From: Chloroflexi bacterium CFX4
Lineage (GTDB): Bacteria; Chloroflexota; Anaerolineae; Aggregatilineales; UBA2796
NCBI GenBank assembly: GCA_021404685.1
Contig: QWHC01000011.1
Location: forward strand, 186,001 to 250,000
Direction: 5' to 3'
Length of the DNA stretch: 64,000 nucleotides
Shown: one piece after another, positions 28,693 to 38,390 of the stretch
Position numbering within the stretch: position 1 is the stretch's first letter
How the letters are laid out: each line of letters starts with the position of its first letter
Translations under genes and position numbers: made by a program
Notes under the pieces: generated by a model
Told to the model about the DNA's origin: nothing
The model's input: only the letters and a program-made list of their open reading frames with translations
Databases searched by the model: none

Positions 28693-30081
28693 TCAGTCCG
28701 CTGGCTCGGTGTGAATGGTGACGCGCTGCACAAAAGCCACCTCGCTGCGGATGTGCGTCTCGACCTGCTCGGCGATGGCGTGCGCCTCTTGCACGCTCAT
28801 GCTGCCCGGCAACGCACAGCGCAGCATGACCGCATAGCCACCTGCCACCATTCGCACGGCAGCCTCGCCCCACACTGCGTCCGGATAGGTGCGGCGTGCC
28901 ACTTGCAGCGCCTGCTCACGCAGCACAATGGCGCTGCCGCTGTGCAGCACCACATCTGCCTGGCGGCTGGCTGGCTCAATATGGGTGATCACGTTGCAAA
29001 TTTCGGGCATGGCGGCGCGCACACGCTCTTCAAGCTCGGTGACTTGCGCGTGAGCAGTGGCAAGCGTGAGCAGCGGCGAAACCTCAACGTGCATCTCCAG
29101 CGCAATACCTTCGCCCGTCACAATTTCCGTCACCTCATGCACAGACAAGCCCAGTGCATCCGCAACGGAGCGCACCGCAATCGCCCGATCTGGCGGCGTG
29201 GCATAGTGCGGCTGCACCTGCACTTGCACTTCCGCCACACCGCTCAGCGACTCTTTCAGGCGCGTTTGAATTTCACCCGCGATGGCAGAGGCGCGCTCTG
29301 TGGTCGTGGCAGGCTGCACGCGCACCTCAACATCGGCGTGAACGGCATCCGAAGGGCCACGGCTGCGAATGCGGCTGACGGACTCGACGCCCGCCACGCC
29401 TTCCACCACACGCTGCACAGCCTCTGGATCAAGTGCGGCACGATCTGCCAACACTTGCGCGGTCTGCTGCAAAATGGTGAAGGCAGTCCGCCCGATGAGT
29501 ATCACAATCAGCAGCGCCACGATGGTATCTGCCCAGCCGACGCCCAGCAGCGTGAAAATAAGGCTGCCAATGACCGAGAGCGAGATGAAAATATCGACCC
29601 GTGTTTGGGCAGCATCTGCCAACAACACATCCGAGCGCAAGCGGCGCCCTTGTGTCGTCTCGTAAATAACTACTGCGATATTAATCGCCATCGTGACCAG
29701 CATCACCGCAAAGCTGAGTGGCGAGACTTCCGATGTGCTGCCGTTCAGCAAACGGTCAAGGGCAGTCGTCAGAATTTCCCAGGCGGCAACCAACAACAAG
29801 CCGCCAATGGCAAGCGTGGCAAGCGTTTCAAAACGGCGGTGTCCGTAGGGATGATCGGCGTCTGGCGGCTGCCCGGCGATAGAGGCGGCAGCCATGCCGA
29901 TCAGGTTTGAGGAAGCGTCCATTGCGGAATGAAAGCCATCGGCAACCATTGCCAAGGTGCCGGTCAGCACACCGATGACCAACTTGGCGGCGGCGACGAA
30001 CGCATTTGCCACCAACACGCGCCGCAACACGCGCCGCACTTGATCAAAGCGTTTGGAATCAGGCAGCGACGATGCGCTCAT
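28693..30081 (-). CDS. Cation diffusion facilitator with extended cytoplasmic domain
   Basis: A 462-residue divalent-metal exporter (antiporter) of the inner membrane. Six membrane segments fill residues about 15-205. The TM2 metal site is His51/Asp55 (DGFHSAMD), but the TM5 partner reads AQTRVD with Gln159/Asp163 where Zn-type members have His/Asp. The cytoplasmic part is about 250 residues instead of about 90 and seems to contain three ferredoxin-like dimerisation modules in tandem. I chose the ATG at 30081 because AGGAGA lies 11 bases upstream; an in-frame ATG at 30126 has none. It lies 84 bases after minE on the same strand. Confidence 0.85.
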   Translation of the reverse strand: MSASSLPDSKRFDQVRRVLRRVLVANAFVAAAKLVIGVLTGTLAMVADGFHSAMDASSNLIGMAAASIAGQPPDADHPYGHRRFETLATLAIGGLLLVAAWEILTTALDRLLNGSTSEVSPLSFAVMLVTMAINIAVVIYETTQGRRLRSDVLLADAAQTRVDIFISLSVIGSLIFTLLGVGWADTIVALLIVILIGRTAFTILQQTAQVLADRAALDPEAVQRVVEGVAGVESVSRIRSRGPSDAVHADVEVRVQPATTTERASAIAGEIQTRLKESLSGVAEVQVQVQPHYATPPDRAIAVRSVADALGLSVHEVTEIVTGEGIALEMHVEVSPLLTLATAHAQVTELEERVRAAMPEICNVITHIEPASRQADVVLHSGSAIVLREQALQVARRTYPDAVWGEAAVRMVAGGYAVMLRCALPGSMSVQEAHAIAEQVETHIRSEVAFVQRVTIHTEPAD

Positions 30082-30165
30082 CTTATGAGAAATCTCCTGA
30101 CCAACGATGGGCAGAGTGTAACACACTTGATCAACGCTGTGCAGGCGCGCCTGATCAGCGCGTGC

Positions 30166-30474
30166 TTAGGCGTCGTCGGCAGTGGTGCTATCCGTCAGGC
30201 TGACGCTGCCGCTTTGTATGGCGCGCACCAAGGGAATATCGGCAACCAGCCAGTTATCGCGCTGCCGCTGCTCAAGGTTGATCTCGACTTTATCATGTGC
30301 AATAGGCACATATTTCGAGATGACGGCGATGATCTCATCTTTCATGCGCTGAATCGTCTCCGGCGGCAGGTCGCTGCGGTCGGTAACCAGCACCAACTGC
30401 AAGCGCTCCTTAGCAACATTCCTGCTGCCCGTCTGATTCCGACGCCCAAGTAGGCGCTCCCAAAAGCTACTCAT
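30166..30474 (-). CDS. minE: Cell division topological specificity factor MinE
   Basis: A 102-residue protein that binds MinD at the membrane and stimulates its ATPase, confining the division inhibitor to the poles. The anti-MinCD helix/strand region (AKERLQLVLVTDRSDLPPE) and the dimer core (DEIIAVISKYVPI...VEINLEQR) are present. The ATG at 30474 lies inside the end of minD (8-base overlap), so translation is coupled; an upstream in-frame start at 30507 would lie deep in minD and adds residues outside the family. The C-terminal about 15 residues are a variable tail. Confidence 0.93.
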   Translation of the reverse strand: MSSFWERLLGRRNQTGSRNVAKERLQLVLVTDRSDLPPETIQRMKDEIIAVISKYVPIAHDKVEINLEQRQRDNWLVADIPLVRAIQSGSVSLTDSTTADDA

Positions 30475-31312
30475 CAAACACACTCCCTTGCCGCGCACCA
30501 GAGCCACTGAAAAGCCGCGTCAGCCGCTTGAAAAAGCCTTGTGAAGGGTTGCTATGTGTGTATGGCACGTTCTCGCCTAGCAGACGGCGTGCAATCTCAT
30601 TGAATGCCTGCCCTGAGCGCGAATTTGCCTCCGGCATTCCGCGATTGCCTGCAATCAAGACGGTCTCATCTTCAGGCACTACACCGATCAATTGAATGGA
30701 GAGGATGTCCGTCACGTCATCGGCGGAGAGCATTTCGCCGCGCCGCACCATCTCCGCCTTCACGCGGTTGATGATCAAGCGTGAGGGTGGGCGCTTCTCC
30801 AGCAGTTCGATCATGCCGATGATGCGATCCGCATCACGGACTGCCGAAACTTCTGGGTTAGTAACAATTAGCACCTCATCCGCAGGCGCGACGGCATTTT
30901 TGAAGCCGCGCTCAATGCCCGCCGGGCTATCAATCAACACAAAGTCAAACTGGGCGCGCAGATCGTCGGCAATCCGCACCATTTGGGCAGGGCTAACCGC
31001 CGTTTTATCGCGCTTTTGGGCAGCCGGCAGCACGTATAGCTCTGGGTATGCCTTGTGGCGAATAAGCGCTTGTTGCAATTGGCAGCGCCCTTCCACCACA
31101 TCCACAATATCATTGACGATGCGGTTTTCCACGCCCAAGATCAAATCAAGGTTGCGTAAGCCAATGTCTGCATCAATACACGCAACGCGCCTGCCCAAGC
31201 GCGCCAATGCCGCCGAAAGGTTAGCCGTTACCGTTGTTTTGCCCACACCGCCCTTGCCCGACGTGATCGTGATCACGCGGTTGGAAGCACTTCTTCCCAT
31301 TGGCTGCATCAT
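30467..31312 (-). CDS. minD: Septum site-determining ATPase MinD
   Basis: A 281-residue deviant Walker-A ATPase that cycles on the inner membrane and recruits MinC. The nucleotide loop is TSGKGGVGKTTVTANL near residue 20, followed by DADIGLRNLDLILG and the switch DSPAGIERGF. The C-terminus carries a basic amphipathic stretch (GFFKRLTRLFSG) suited to membrane targeting. AGGGGG precedes the ATG at 31312; a GTG at 31327 is also in frame. It stands between minC and minE in the order C-D-E. Confidence 0.95.
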   Translation of the reverse strand: MMQPMGRSASNRVITITSGKGGVGKTTVTANLSAALARLGRRVACIDADIGLRNLDLILGVENRIVNDIVDVVEGRCQLQQALIRHKAYPELYVLPAAQKRDKTAVSPAQMVRIADDLRAQFDFVLIDSPAGIERGFKNAVAPADEVLIVTNPEVSAVRDADRIIGMIELLEKRPPSRLIINRVKAEMVRRGEMLSADDVTDILSIQLIGVVPEDETVLIAGNRGMPEANSRSGQAFNEIARRLLGENVPYTHSNPSQGFFKRLTRLFSGSGARQGSVFDE

Positions 31313-31334
31313 ATCTTCCCCCTGCACTTACCGC

Positions 31335-32027
31335 TTAGCCATCCCACGTCTCTGCTATAATGCGACCCTGCCGCACAAAGGCGATCTCAGGCTTCGGTTT
31401 GCGGCGCCGATCTTGCGGCGAAACGGTGATGTAGCCAGCAATGCGTAGCTGCGTTGGCGCAAGGTCGAGCGCGCAGACAAAGGCAGCCTCATCGCCATTG
31501 GCGCCGGCATGAACGGTGCCGCGCAGCTTGCCCCACACAATGATGTTGCCACCTGCCACAATCTCCGCACCCGGATTGACATCGCCAACCACCACAACGC
31601 TGCCGCCGTTCCGCACGGTGCGCCCGCTGCGTAAGGTGCGCGCCACCAGCACCGCCGCCGTGCCTGCTTCTTCCGAACTCACTTCGGGCAGTTCAAGCTG
31701 ACCGCGTTCGGCAACCAGCGATGTTTCCAGCCCCATATTGCGGGCGGTGCTTTGGGTGGTGGCGCTGGTGCTAACCACAGCCCACAGCGTAATGCCGCGC
31801 TTGGTCAGCATCAGGCGCAGGCTATCCAGCTCATGCGGCAGCACTGGGCGCTCACCCACATTTAAGGCAATCCGCGCTTGTGCGCCGCTGAAGAAGGTGC
31901 GGTTTTCATCAATGCGCTTGGCAAGGCGGGCAACAAGATCGCTCCACTCATCACCACTCGCCCTGAGTGTGAGCAATAAACCTTCGCGGATGCCCTTAAT
32001 TACGATTGAATCATCTCTAGCAGTCAT
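31335..32027 (-). CDS. minC: Septum site-determining protein MinC
   Basis: A 230-residue inhibitor of FtsZ ring assembly, activated by MinD. The N-terminal FtsZ-acting domain occupies about residues 1-100 and the C-terminal right-handed beta-helix carries the conserved GGSVVVVGDVNPGAEIVAGG and GKLRGTVHAGANGD. Start at the ATG of MTARDDSIV; an in-frame GTG at 32063 would add 12 residues and no ribosome site is clear for either. A promoter candidate lies 52 bases upstream. Confidence 0.93.
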   Translation of the reverse strand: MTARDDSIVIKGIREGLLLTLRASGDEWSDLVARLAKRIDENRTFFSGAQARIALNVGERPVLPHELDSLRLMLTKRGITLWAVVSTSATTQSTARNMGLETSLVAERGQLELPEVSSEEAGTAAVLVARTLRSGRTVRNGGSVVVVGDVNPGAEIVAGGNIIVWGKLRGTVHAGANGDEAAFVCALDLAPTQLRIAGYITVSPQDRRRKPKPEIAFVRQGRIIAETWDG

Positions 32028-32078
32028 GAAATTTTGCTTAGAAAAACCGAAAACGCTTATCACACTACAGCCACGCTA

Positions 32079-32107
32079 ATCCTATCACCTTATGCCAAGC
32101 AACACAA
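32079..32107 (-). promoter_or_regulatory. Candidate promoter for minCDE
   Basis: TTGTGT (32102-32107) and TAGGAT (32079-32084) on the minus strand, spacer 17 bases, lie upstream of minC. Confidence 0.45.
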
Positions 32108-32278
32108 CCTAGCCACATCGCGCTTGAGGGAACACTAGCCGAATTGCATCCGCCTGTGCGCCTCTGTGCAGCCATATTTTCCACCGCACCGAACGGTGCT
32201 TGCCATTAGAAGACTTGCACGGTAAGCGCCAAAGATTAGCGCAGAAAAATTCCAACAGGCAACACCACTGCTGCGGCG

Positions 32279-34066
32279 CTACTTTGCCACAAGGCGCGGA
32301 TTGCGCCACATTGCCCACGCATAAAATGGCACCCCATCGCGCACCGCCGTTTGGTAGACCAGCACCACCGCCCGCCCGCGCCACGCGCTTAAATCCACGC
32401 GGATTGGGATCGGTGCGCGCTGCGTTTGCACATCAAACGTCCCTTCATAGAAAATCCGCACGCTGCGGTTCTCGCGGATGCCCAAGCGAAAGTGCGCGCC
32501 CGTCTGCGGCACGTCGGGATGCGCTGCCAAGTTCTGCAAATCCACGTAGAGTTCTGCCTCAAAAAAGACTTGTTCGGCGTCGGGCAGGTGCAAATGCTGC
32601 TCGGCAAGGCTTGGCGGATGCTGATACAGCACGATTGCTGCCTCAGGCACAAATGAATCAGCCTCGTGCGTCATGAACACGGGCGGATCGGCAATGCCGT
32701 TCAGGAATTGCAAATGCGCCGCTGTCGGCTGTGCTGCGGGCGGAAAATCCTGAAACCAGTCGCCAAAGGCAGTCAGGCGGTGCGCGCCAAGCTGCTGCGC
32801 CGTCGCCAGATAGCCGCCGCGATCCGCATTGACGCGGAAAAGGCAGTCATCATACGGTGCGCGCAGATAGTTCAGCACGCACAGCCGATCCTCAGGCGTG
32901 GCGATGTAGGTTGGTGTGGTCAGGTTGGCAAAAGCATAGCCCAGCAAGGCGACGGTCAGCAGTGCGCCGTTTGCCGCCATGATCAGCCGCCGCCGCTTGC
33001 CCGCCTGCCAAGCTGCCATTATGCCAAGCATCAGGAGCGCGATCCAAAACAGGTTGGCTGCCGTCACATAGCGCGATGTGGTCGGGCGCGCCCAAAAGTA
33101 TTCCAGCAAATCAGGCTTGACGCGCCCCAGCGAGGCTAAAGCGCCGTTGGCAAGGCATAGCAGGATCAAGGTGAGCGGCGCGGCAAAGCTGATCAACGGC
33201 ACTTTACGCCACAGGTAGGCAGCGTTGGCAGCCAGCAGCGCCACGCCCAAGAGCGCGATCAGCAGACTGAGCGCTTGGTAGGCAGGCTCATCTGGCACAA
33301 AGGGCGCGCCGATGTAGCGCAGCACATACAGCGGATAGTCCCAAAGCTGCGCGCTCACCGCCGTTTGGAAGCCTTGATCAATGAAGGCGTAGTTGGTGAA
33401 GTACAAGCCGATATAAAGCACCGCCGCGCCCAACCAAATGCCATAGTGTGCAGGCTTGCGGTAGCCGCGCAGCCACAGCGCCGGCAGCATGGCAAACGCG
33501 AGCGCCAAACCGCTCAGATAGGCGTAGCTGGCGCCGATCACGCACACGATAATCGGCAACAGGCTGCGCCAACCGACCGGTAAGCGCACCAACAGCCAAA
33601 GCGCCGCCGCCGTGAACAGCAGCCAGAAAAACCACGCCGTCTGAAAGCCCATCAGCCAGTTTTGGCGCTGCCGCACCGCAAAGATCAGCAGCGCCAACGG
33701 CACTGCCAGCCACAGCGCACTCGGCGCATGTATTCGGCGCTGGACTGCCAGCAGCACGCCAAAGCTGAGCGCTGCCAGCCCAAAGCTCACCCACATCTCA
33801 ACGCGCACATCCCACGCTGCCCACGCCGTAACCAGCGCCGTCGTCAGGTGCGTGAAGAAAATGCGCGGCTGATCGTGCGGCTTGAGCAAATCTGCCAGCG
33901 TGAGCGTCCCGTCCGCCGTCCGCAGCACGACGGGCGCGCTTGCCTGCCACTCATCCCAATGTGGCACATTCACGCCGAAGCGGGCGATGAAGGCAGCCGT
34001 GATCAGGGCGATTAGCAAGCAGGCTAAACCGATAGCAGGACGGCTTAAGCGGATCACCTTCCACAC
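32279..34066 (-). CDS. Polytopic membrane protein, GT-C-like, function unknown
   Basis: A membrane protein of about 595 residues with about 11 hydrophobic segments followed by a soluble C-terminal domain of about 170 residues. The loop after TM1 has PHWDEWQ, reminiscent of the acidic first loop of GT-C glycosyltransferases, but no family could be named with certainty. I placed the start at a GTG (34066) immediately after the stop of the VWA gene; upstream GTG codons (to 34129) would give an Arg-rich extension overlapping that gene. It is the last gene of the DUF58/GT39/VWA operon. Confidence 0.6.
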   Translation of the reverse strand: MWKVIRLSRPAIGLACLLIALITAAFIARFGVNVPHWDEWQASAPVVLRTADGTLTLADLLKPHDQPRIFFTHLTTALVTAWAAWDVRVEMWVSFGLAALSFGVLLAVQRRIHAPSALWLAVPLALLIFAVRQRQNWLMGFQTAWFFWLLFTAAALWLLVRLPVGWRSLLPIIVCVIGASYAYLSGLALAFAMLPALWLRGYRKPAHYGIWLGAAVLYIGLYFTNYAFIDQGFQTAVSAQLWDYPLYVLRYIGAPFVPDEPAYQALSLLIALLGVALLAANAAYLWRKVPLISFAAPLTLILLCLANGALASLGRVKPDLLEYFWARPTTSRYVTAANLFWIALLMLGIMAAWQAGKRRRLIMAANGALLTVALLGYAFANLTTPTYIATPEDRLCVLNYLRAPYDDCLFRVNADRGGYLATAQQLGAHRLTAFGDWFQDFPPAAQPTAAHLQFLNGIADPPVFMTHEADSFVPEAAIVLYQHPPSLAEQHLHLPDAEQVFFEAELYVDLQNLAAHPDVPQTGAHFRLGIRENRSVRIFYEGTFDVQTQRAPIPIRVDLSAWRGRAVVLVYQTAVRDGVPFYAWAMWRNPRLVAK

Positions 34067-34067
34067 C

Positions 34068-35993
34068 TCACGGACGGCGCGCCGTGCGGCTGAATTTGCC
34101 CGCCGCCGCACCGCGTAAGCGCGGCGCACCCAAGCGCCGATGGTAGATGAACCACTCCAGCGCCAGAATTGCCAAGCCGATCAGCGCCAAGAGCGACCAG
34201 AACTCGCGCTGCCCGATCTCTTGTGGCGCTTCCGCCGCCGCGGCATCCGCGCCGCTGCCAAGCTGCACCGCACGCGGCACGATGTTGCTCTCGCTCTCGC
34301 TGAACAAGTTCACGGCGAAAAACTCTTGGCGGAAAAGCGATTCGCCGCTGTACATATCCACGCTGTAGATGCCTGTCTGGAGCGTCTCGGCATAGATGAG
34401 CAGCGGCTGATCAGCGCGGAAGGTGGTTGCCGCACCGTCAGGGCGGATAACGCGCACTACGTCTGCCTCTGGCGGCGGCTGAATGACGACCGTCTGCCCG
34501 ATCTGTGCGCTGCCTTCCAAATTGAGCGCACGCGGCGTCTTGTACCATGCTGTGAGGTTTGCCAGCAAGATCGGATAGGCAATTTTCAGCGGCAAATCCG
34601 AGTCGAGCAGGTTGAAGGGCAAAATCGCAATGCGCCGCCCTTCGAATTCGCCCGCCAGCACCAAGGCGCCGCCAGCCGCCTCGACCAGCGTCTCTGCCCA
34701 TTCCGCACGGATTTGGCGGAAAACACGCACGTTCACGTCGTTAAAGCGCAAGTAGCGCGTGCGCGGATCATCAGGCAGCACGCGGATAATCTGCGTTTGG
34801 TTGGTCATGCCGCCCACCGAATACAGGTTATTAGGCGGCAGATCAGGCGGTGGATTGACGATCAGGATGTTGGAATCGGGCAGCGTGGTTGGCAGCCAGC
34901 CGTCAAAGACGTACAGATCGTAGCGCTCAGACGGCAAGCCGCGATCAGGATCGCCGCGATAGACCTGCCAAGCGTTCAAGGCAGCCAAGCCGCGCTCTAA
35001 GAAGGCGTTGCCCTTCGTCATCACGACGGTGCGCCCGGCGATTACAGGCGCATAGACGGCATAGGCGGTGTCATCAATGCTCAGATGATCAGGCAGCGTG
35101 CTGCTGGCAGGGCGCGTCAACTGCGCTTCCACACGCCGAAACTCGGCAGGCAACTCGCTCATGGTCAGATCGAGGTAGCTGTTAGCGGCAATTTGGTAGG
35201 GTGCGGCACTGTGCAGCGTCCCGTCAAGGTTAAGGCTGAAGATCACGTCAGCAGCCTGATCGCCATAGTTGGTGAGTCGGGCGTAAATCTGGGCACCGCG
35301 CACGGGATCATCAGCGGTGGCAAGCGCGCTGATCGCCACATTCTGCGCGGAGCTGCCAATCGGCACATGGCGCACCTCGCCGTAGAGCGTCAGGTCGAGG
35401 TTAGCAGGTACGCCGCCATCGCTCAGCAACAGGATCGTGAATTTCTCTGCGCCTTGCGCGCCGGCTGCCGCAAGGGTTAGCGCTGCGTTCCAGTCCGGAA
35501 TGCCTTTGCTCAGCGTCATGCGCTCTAGGGCGGCGCGCAGCTGGGTGCGGTCGCTGGTGTAGTTTTCCAGCACTTCGGCGCTTTCCGCCACACGGATGAT
35601 CGCCACGTTGTCATCGTCGCCCAGGGTGTCCACAATCTCTAGGGCAAAGCGGCGGGCTGCCTCAAAGCGGTTGGGTTGCACGTCGGTCGCGTTCATGCTG
35701 GCAGAAGCGTCAATCAGCAGCGCGGTGCGTCCGCTGGTCAGGGTTGGCACTTCGCTATAGGGACGTGCCAATGCCAGCACCAACGCGGCAAGGATCAGCA
35801 GTTGCAGCAGCAGCAGCAGGTTGCGGCGCAAGCGCTGCCACGGCGCATTTGCCTCGCGGTCTTGCAAAAGCTGCCGCCATAATAAGGTGCTGCTGACCTG
35901 CACCTCACGGCGGCGCAAACGCAGCATGTAGAGCAAGATAATCGGCACAGCCAGCAAGCTGAGCAGCAAACCTAACGGCGCAAGGAAGGACAT
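34068..35993 (-). CDS. BatA-like membrane protein with VWA domain
   Basis: A 641-residue inner-membrane protein. Two N-terminal membrane segments flank the BatA-type linker (LRRREVQVSSTLLWRQLL). A von Willebrand A domain begins near residue 88 with an intact metal site (DASASMNATD, then LLLSDGG). A large extracytoplasmic beta-rich region follows, with a final membrane segment near residue 600. It belongs to the aerotolerance/CoxE-BatA group that normally works with a MoxR ATPase and DUF58 protein. DUF58 is present in this operon, MoxR is not. The gene is 27 bases downstream of the GT39 gene. Confidence 0.8.
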   Translation of the reverse strand: MSFLAPLGLLLSLLAVPIILLYMLRLRRREVQVSSTLLWRQLLQDREANAPWQRLRRNLLLLLQLLILAALVLALARPYSEVPTLTSGRTALLIDASASMNATDVQPNRFEAARRFALEIVDTLGDDDNVAIIRVAESAEVLENYTSDRTQLRAALERMTLSKGIPDWNAALTLAAAGAQGAEKFTILLLSDGGVPANLDLTLYGEVRHVPIGSSAQNVAISALATADDPVRGAQIYARLTNYGDQAADVIFSLNLDGTLHSAAPYQIAANSYLDLTMSELPAEFRRVEAQLTRPASSTLPDHLSIDDTAYAVYAPVIAGRTVVMTKGNAFLERGLAALNAWQVYRGDPDRGLPSERYDLYVFDGWLPTTLPDSNILIVNPPPDLPPNNLYSVGGMTNQTQIIRVLPDDPRTRYLRFNDVNVRVFRQIRAEWAETLVEAAGGALVLAGEFEGRRIAILPFNLLDSDLPLKIAYPILLANLTAWYKTPRALNLEGSAQIGQTVVIQPPPEADVVRVIRPDGAATTFRADQPLLIYAETLQTGIYSVDMYSGESLFRQEFFAVNLFSESESNIVPRAVQLGSGADAAAAEAPQEIGQREFWSLLALIGLAILALEWFIYHRRLGAPRLRGAAAGKFSRTARRP

Positions 35994-36020
35994 AAGGCGT
36001 AACTTTCCATCACTTCACAG

Positions 36021-38390
36021 TTACTTTACGGTGACTGTACGCGGCAGCGTCACAAAGTCGCTGCCGTCAGCTAGGGTGAGGCGCGCACCTGTCCGCAAGT
36101 CATAGATGCCGACGCGCACGGCTGCCTCACCACGATACTCTTTAACGTGCCAGCTCAGCGCGTGCCGATCTTCGATATATTCGCCCGTCCGCCAACTGCT
36201 GGTTGGGCGCACACCATCCATCGGCTCGGAATCGCTCTGGGCAATCAGCCGTCCGTCGGGCGCAACTAAATGCACAAAGACAAGGTAACTGACAGGCAAC
36301 GGCGATTCGGCGCGCCACAACAGCGTTACAAGGTCGGGCGGCGGTCCTGCCGAGTACGTCTCAGCGAGATCGGCGGCAGCCAGGGCGCCTACGGCGCGCC
36401 ATTCATCACGGCGGACTTGGACGCGGAACGGCGCAGAATCCACGCGAATGGGCAGGCGCGGCGGCGCCAAGACGGAGGGCAGGTCATCTAGGTTTGGCGT
36501 CAGGCGGACAACGCCATTTTCAGCACTCAGCGTGCCGAGCAAATGCGCCGCCGAACGCTGATCACCTTTGTAGAGCCATGCCATCAGCGACCAAGCCTCA
36601 GCGTTTCGCGGCACGTCCAAGGCGAGGAAGGCAGTCGCTTGGAAGCCGTAGGCGCCTTGCCCAGCAGCAGTGCGCTGGCGATCATCGCGCAAATCAGCAT
36701 CGGCAGCCGCATAAATGCCGCCGTTGCCGTCTCTCAGGCGCACGGCAATGCGCCAATCTTCGTCAAGCGGCACGCTGTCTCTATAAAAATCGAGAATCAG
36801 GCAAGCGTGATCATTGCCCGGCGTGTGTAAAAAGGCGGTGCGCCTAAAGCCAAGCCCGCCATCGGGCAGATCGAAAGCAGACGGCACGCCCGCCGTTTGC
36901 GGCAAGGTTGGCGCAGCCAGCACATCGCTTGCCAACAGCGCGTAGTGATCGGTCCGCACACCGTTGAGCGTCAGTTCACCAACATGGTTGCCCACCGCGC
37001 CTAGCAAGCACGGGAAGGCGCCGCGCAAATCGGCGGGCAACTGATACCACGTGAAGACATCGGCGCTGTGCTTGCCATTTAGTGCTTCGGCAAGCTGCAT
37101 CCGTATGCGGTCGGCGCTGCTGTAGATCGGCACTTCCACAAAGGGCGCCCGCACACCAAGTTTTTCCGCGTAATAATCAAGGCTTGGCTCCCAACCGTAA
37201 GGGATCACAATGGCGGCGTCTTCCGTCAAAGTGGCGTAGTGCTGCGCCATGCTGCGAAAGTCATCGTGTTGGTAGATGGGCGTGCTGTAGGTCAGCCATG
37301 CCATGCGCCCCATGATTGCAATGGCAAGCACGGCAGCCGCGAGGCGTAATGCGGGCAGCGCTAAGGGCAGTTTTGCCTTTGCCAAGCCGGCTGCCATCAG
37401 GATCAGGGTGGGCGGCGCGCTGAGCAAGAAATAGCGCGGGTGAAAATCTATGTGAGCGGCAAGGATGATCAACAGTTGGAAGACGGGCAGCAGCAGCACC
37501 GCCGAAAGCAACACCCACAAACGCACAGAGCGCCACAGCCACACCGCACGGAAAAGGCTGAAGGCTGCCAGCGCGCCAAACAGCGCACACAGCAGCATCA
37601 GGGCGTCATCCGCGCCGACCAACGCTTTAATGCCTGTGAAGTAGGCTTGCCAAATCTGCCAGAGCAGATCAGGCGAGAGTGTCGGCGGCGTGTTGAGCGG
37701 CGTGCCAGTTGGGCGCTGGGTGAGCAGCCACGGCAGGTAGAGCGCAAACAGCAAGCTCTGCAAGAGCAGCCAACCGCGCAATCTGTGCCAGGCGCCGCGC
37801 AGCACCAAGCCGCCGATCACGGTCACATTCAGCCATGCCACAAGCGGCACGCTCAAATTGTGCGACCACAACGCTGCCAACGTGACGGCGAACAGCCACC
37901 ACCACGCCCGATTCGGCACGCGCTGCTTGCGCGGCACAAGGAATTCCGCCGCCAAGGCAATCAACAGCACCGTGTAGATCGGCATCGGAATGTAGGCGCG
38001 TATCTCTTGGGCGAACACCCACAAAATCGGCGAGAAGGCGAGGAAAACGCCCGCTAGGGCGCCTACCCACGCGCCAAACCAACGCCGTGCCAACCATATG
38101 CCGCAGGCAACGCCGATCACGCCCGTCAGCACTGACCACAGGCGCACCGTCCAGACTGCATCGCCAACAATACGCAGCCACAGCCCAATGCTAATGTTGA
38201 ACAGCGGCGGCGCGTTCACGTCCATGCCGCGAATGCCCATCGTCCCAAGCAGCGTATAGGCAGGGTAGAGCGACCAGCCTTCATCATGCCAAAGGCTTTG
38301 TGTGCCAAGCTGCCAAAGGCGCAGCGCAAAGGCTGCCAACAAGAGTGCAGCGTAGGCAAACAACACACGCTGACGGCTTACCAACGTCAT
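36021..38390 (-). CDS. Glycosyltransferase family 39-like (ArnT/PMT type) membrane protein
   Basis: A 789-residue GT-C-fold protein. The first extracytoplasmic loop carries WHDEGWS with the acidic pair expected for a lipid-linked sugar transferase, followed by about 11 membrane segments to about residue 400. Residues about 410-789 are soluble, beta-rich and unlike classic ArnT tails. The ATG overlaps the end of the DUF58 gene by 4 bases. The acceptor is unknown. Being locked inside a DUF58/VWA operon is unusual and suggests it serves the same complex. Confidence 0.75.
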   Translation of the reverse strand: MTLVSRQRVLFAYAALLLAAFALRLWQLGTQSLWHDEGWSLYPAYTLLGTMGIRGMDVNAPPLFNISIGLWLRIVGDAVWTVRLWSVLTGVIGVACGIWLARRWFGAWVGALAGVFLAFSPILWVFAQEIRAYIPMPIYTVLLIALAAEFLVPRKQRVPNRAWWWLFAVTLAALWSHNLSVPLVAWLNVTVIGGLVLRGAWHRLRGWLLLQSLLFALYLPWLLTQRPTGTPLNTPPTLSPDLLWQIWQAYFTGIKALVGADDALMLLCALFGALAAFSLFRAVWLWRSVRLWVLLSAVLLLPVFQLLIILAAHIDFHPRYFLLSAPPTLILMAAGLAKAKLPLALPALRLAAAVLAIAIMGRMAWLTYSTPIYQHDDFRSMAQHYATLTEDAAIVIPYGWEPSLDYYAEKLGVRAPFVEVPIYSSADRIRMQLAEALNGKHSADVFTWYQLPADLRGAFPCLLGAVGNHVGELTLNGVRTDHYALLASDVLAAPTLPQTAGVPSAFDLPDGGLGFRRTAFLHTPGNDHACLILDFYRDSVPLDEDWRIAVRLRDGNGGIYAAADADLRDDRQRTAAGQGAYGFQATAFLALDVPRNAEAWSLMAWLYKGDQRSAAHLLGTLSAENGVVRLTPNLDDLPSVLAPPRLPIRVDSAPFRVQVRRDEWRAVGALAAADLAETYSAGPPPDLVTLLWRAESPLPVSYLVFVHLVAPDGRLIAQSDSEPMDGVRPTSSWRTGEYIEDRHALSWHVKEYRGEAAVRVGIYDLRTGARLTLADGSDFVTLPRTVTVK

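Noticed and set aside
28711-29910. 399-codon plus-strand frame opposite the CDF transporter gene
   Set aside because: Composition (His, Arg, Gln) is typical of an antisense shadow and the opposite strand encodes recognisable CDF motifs.
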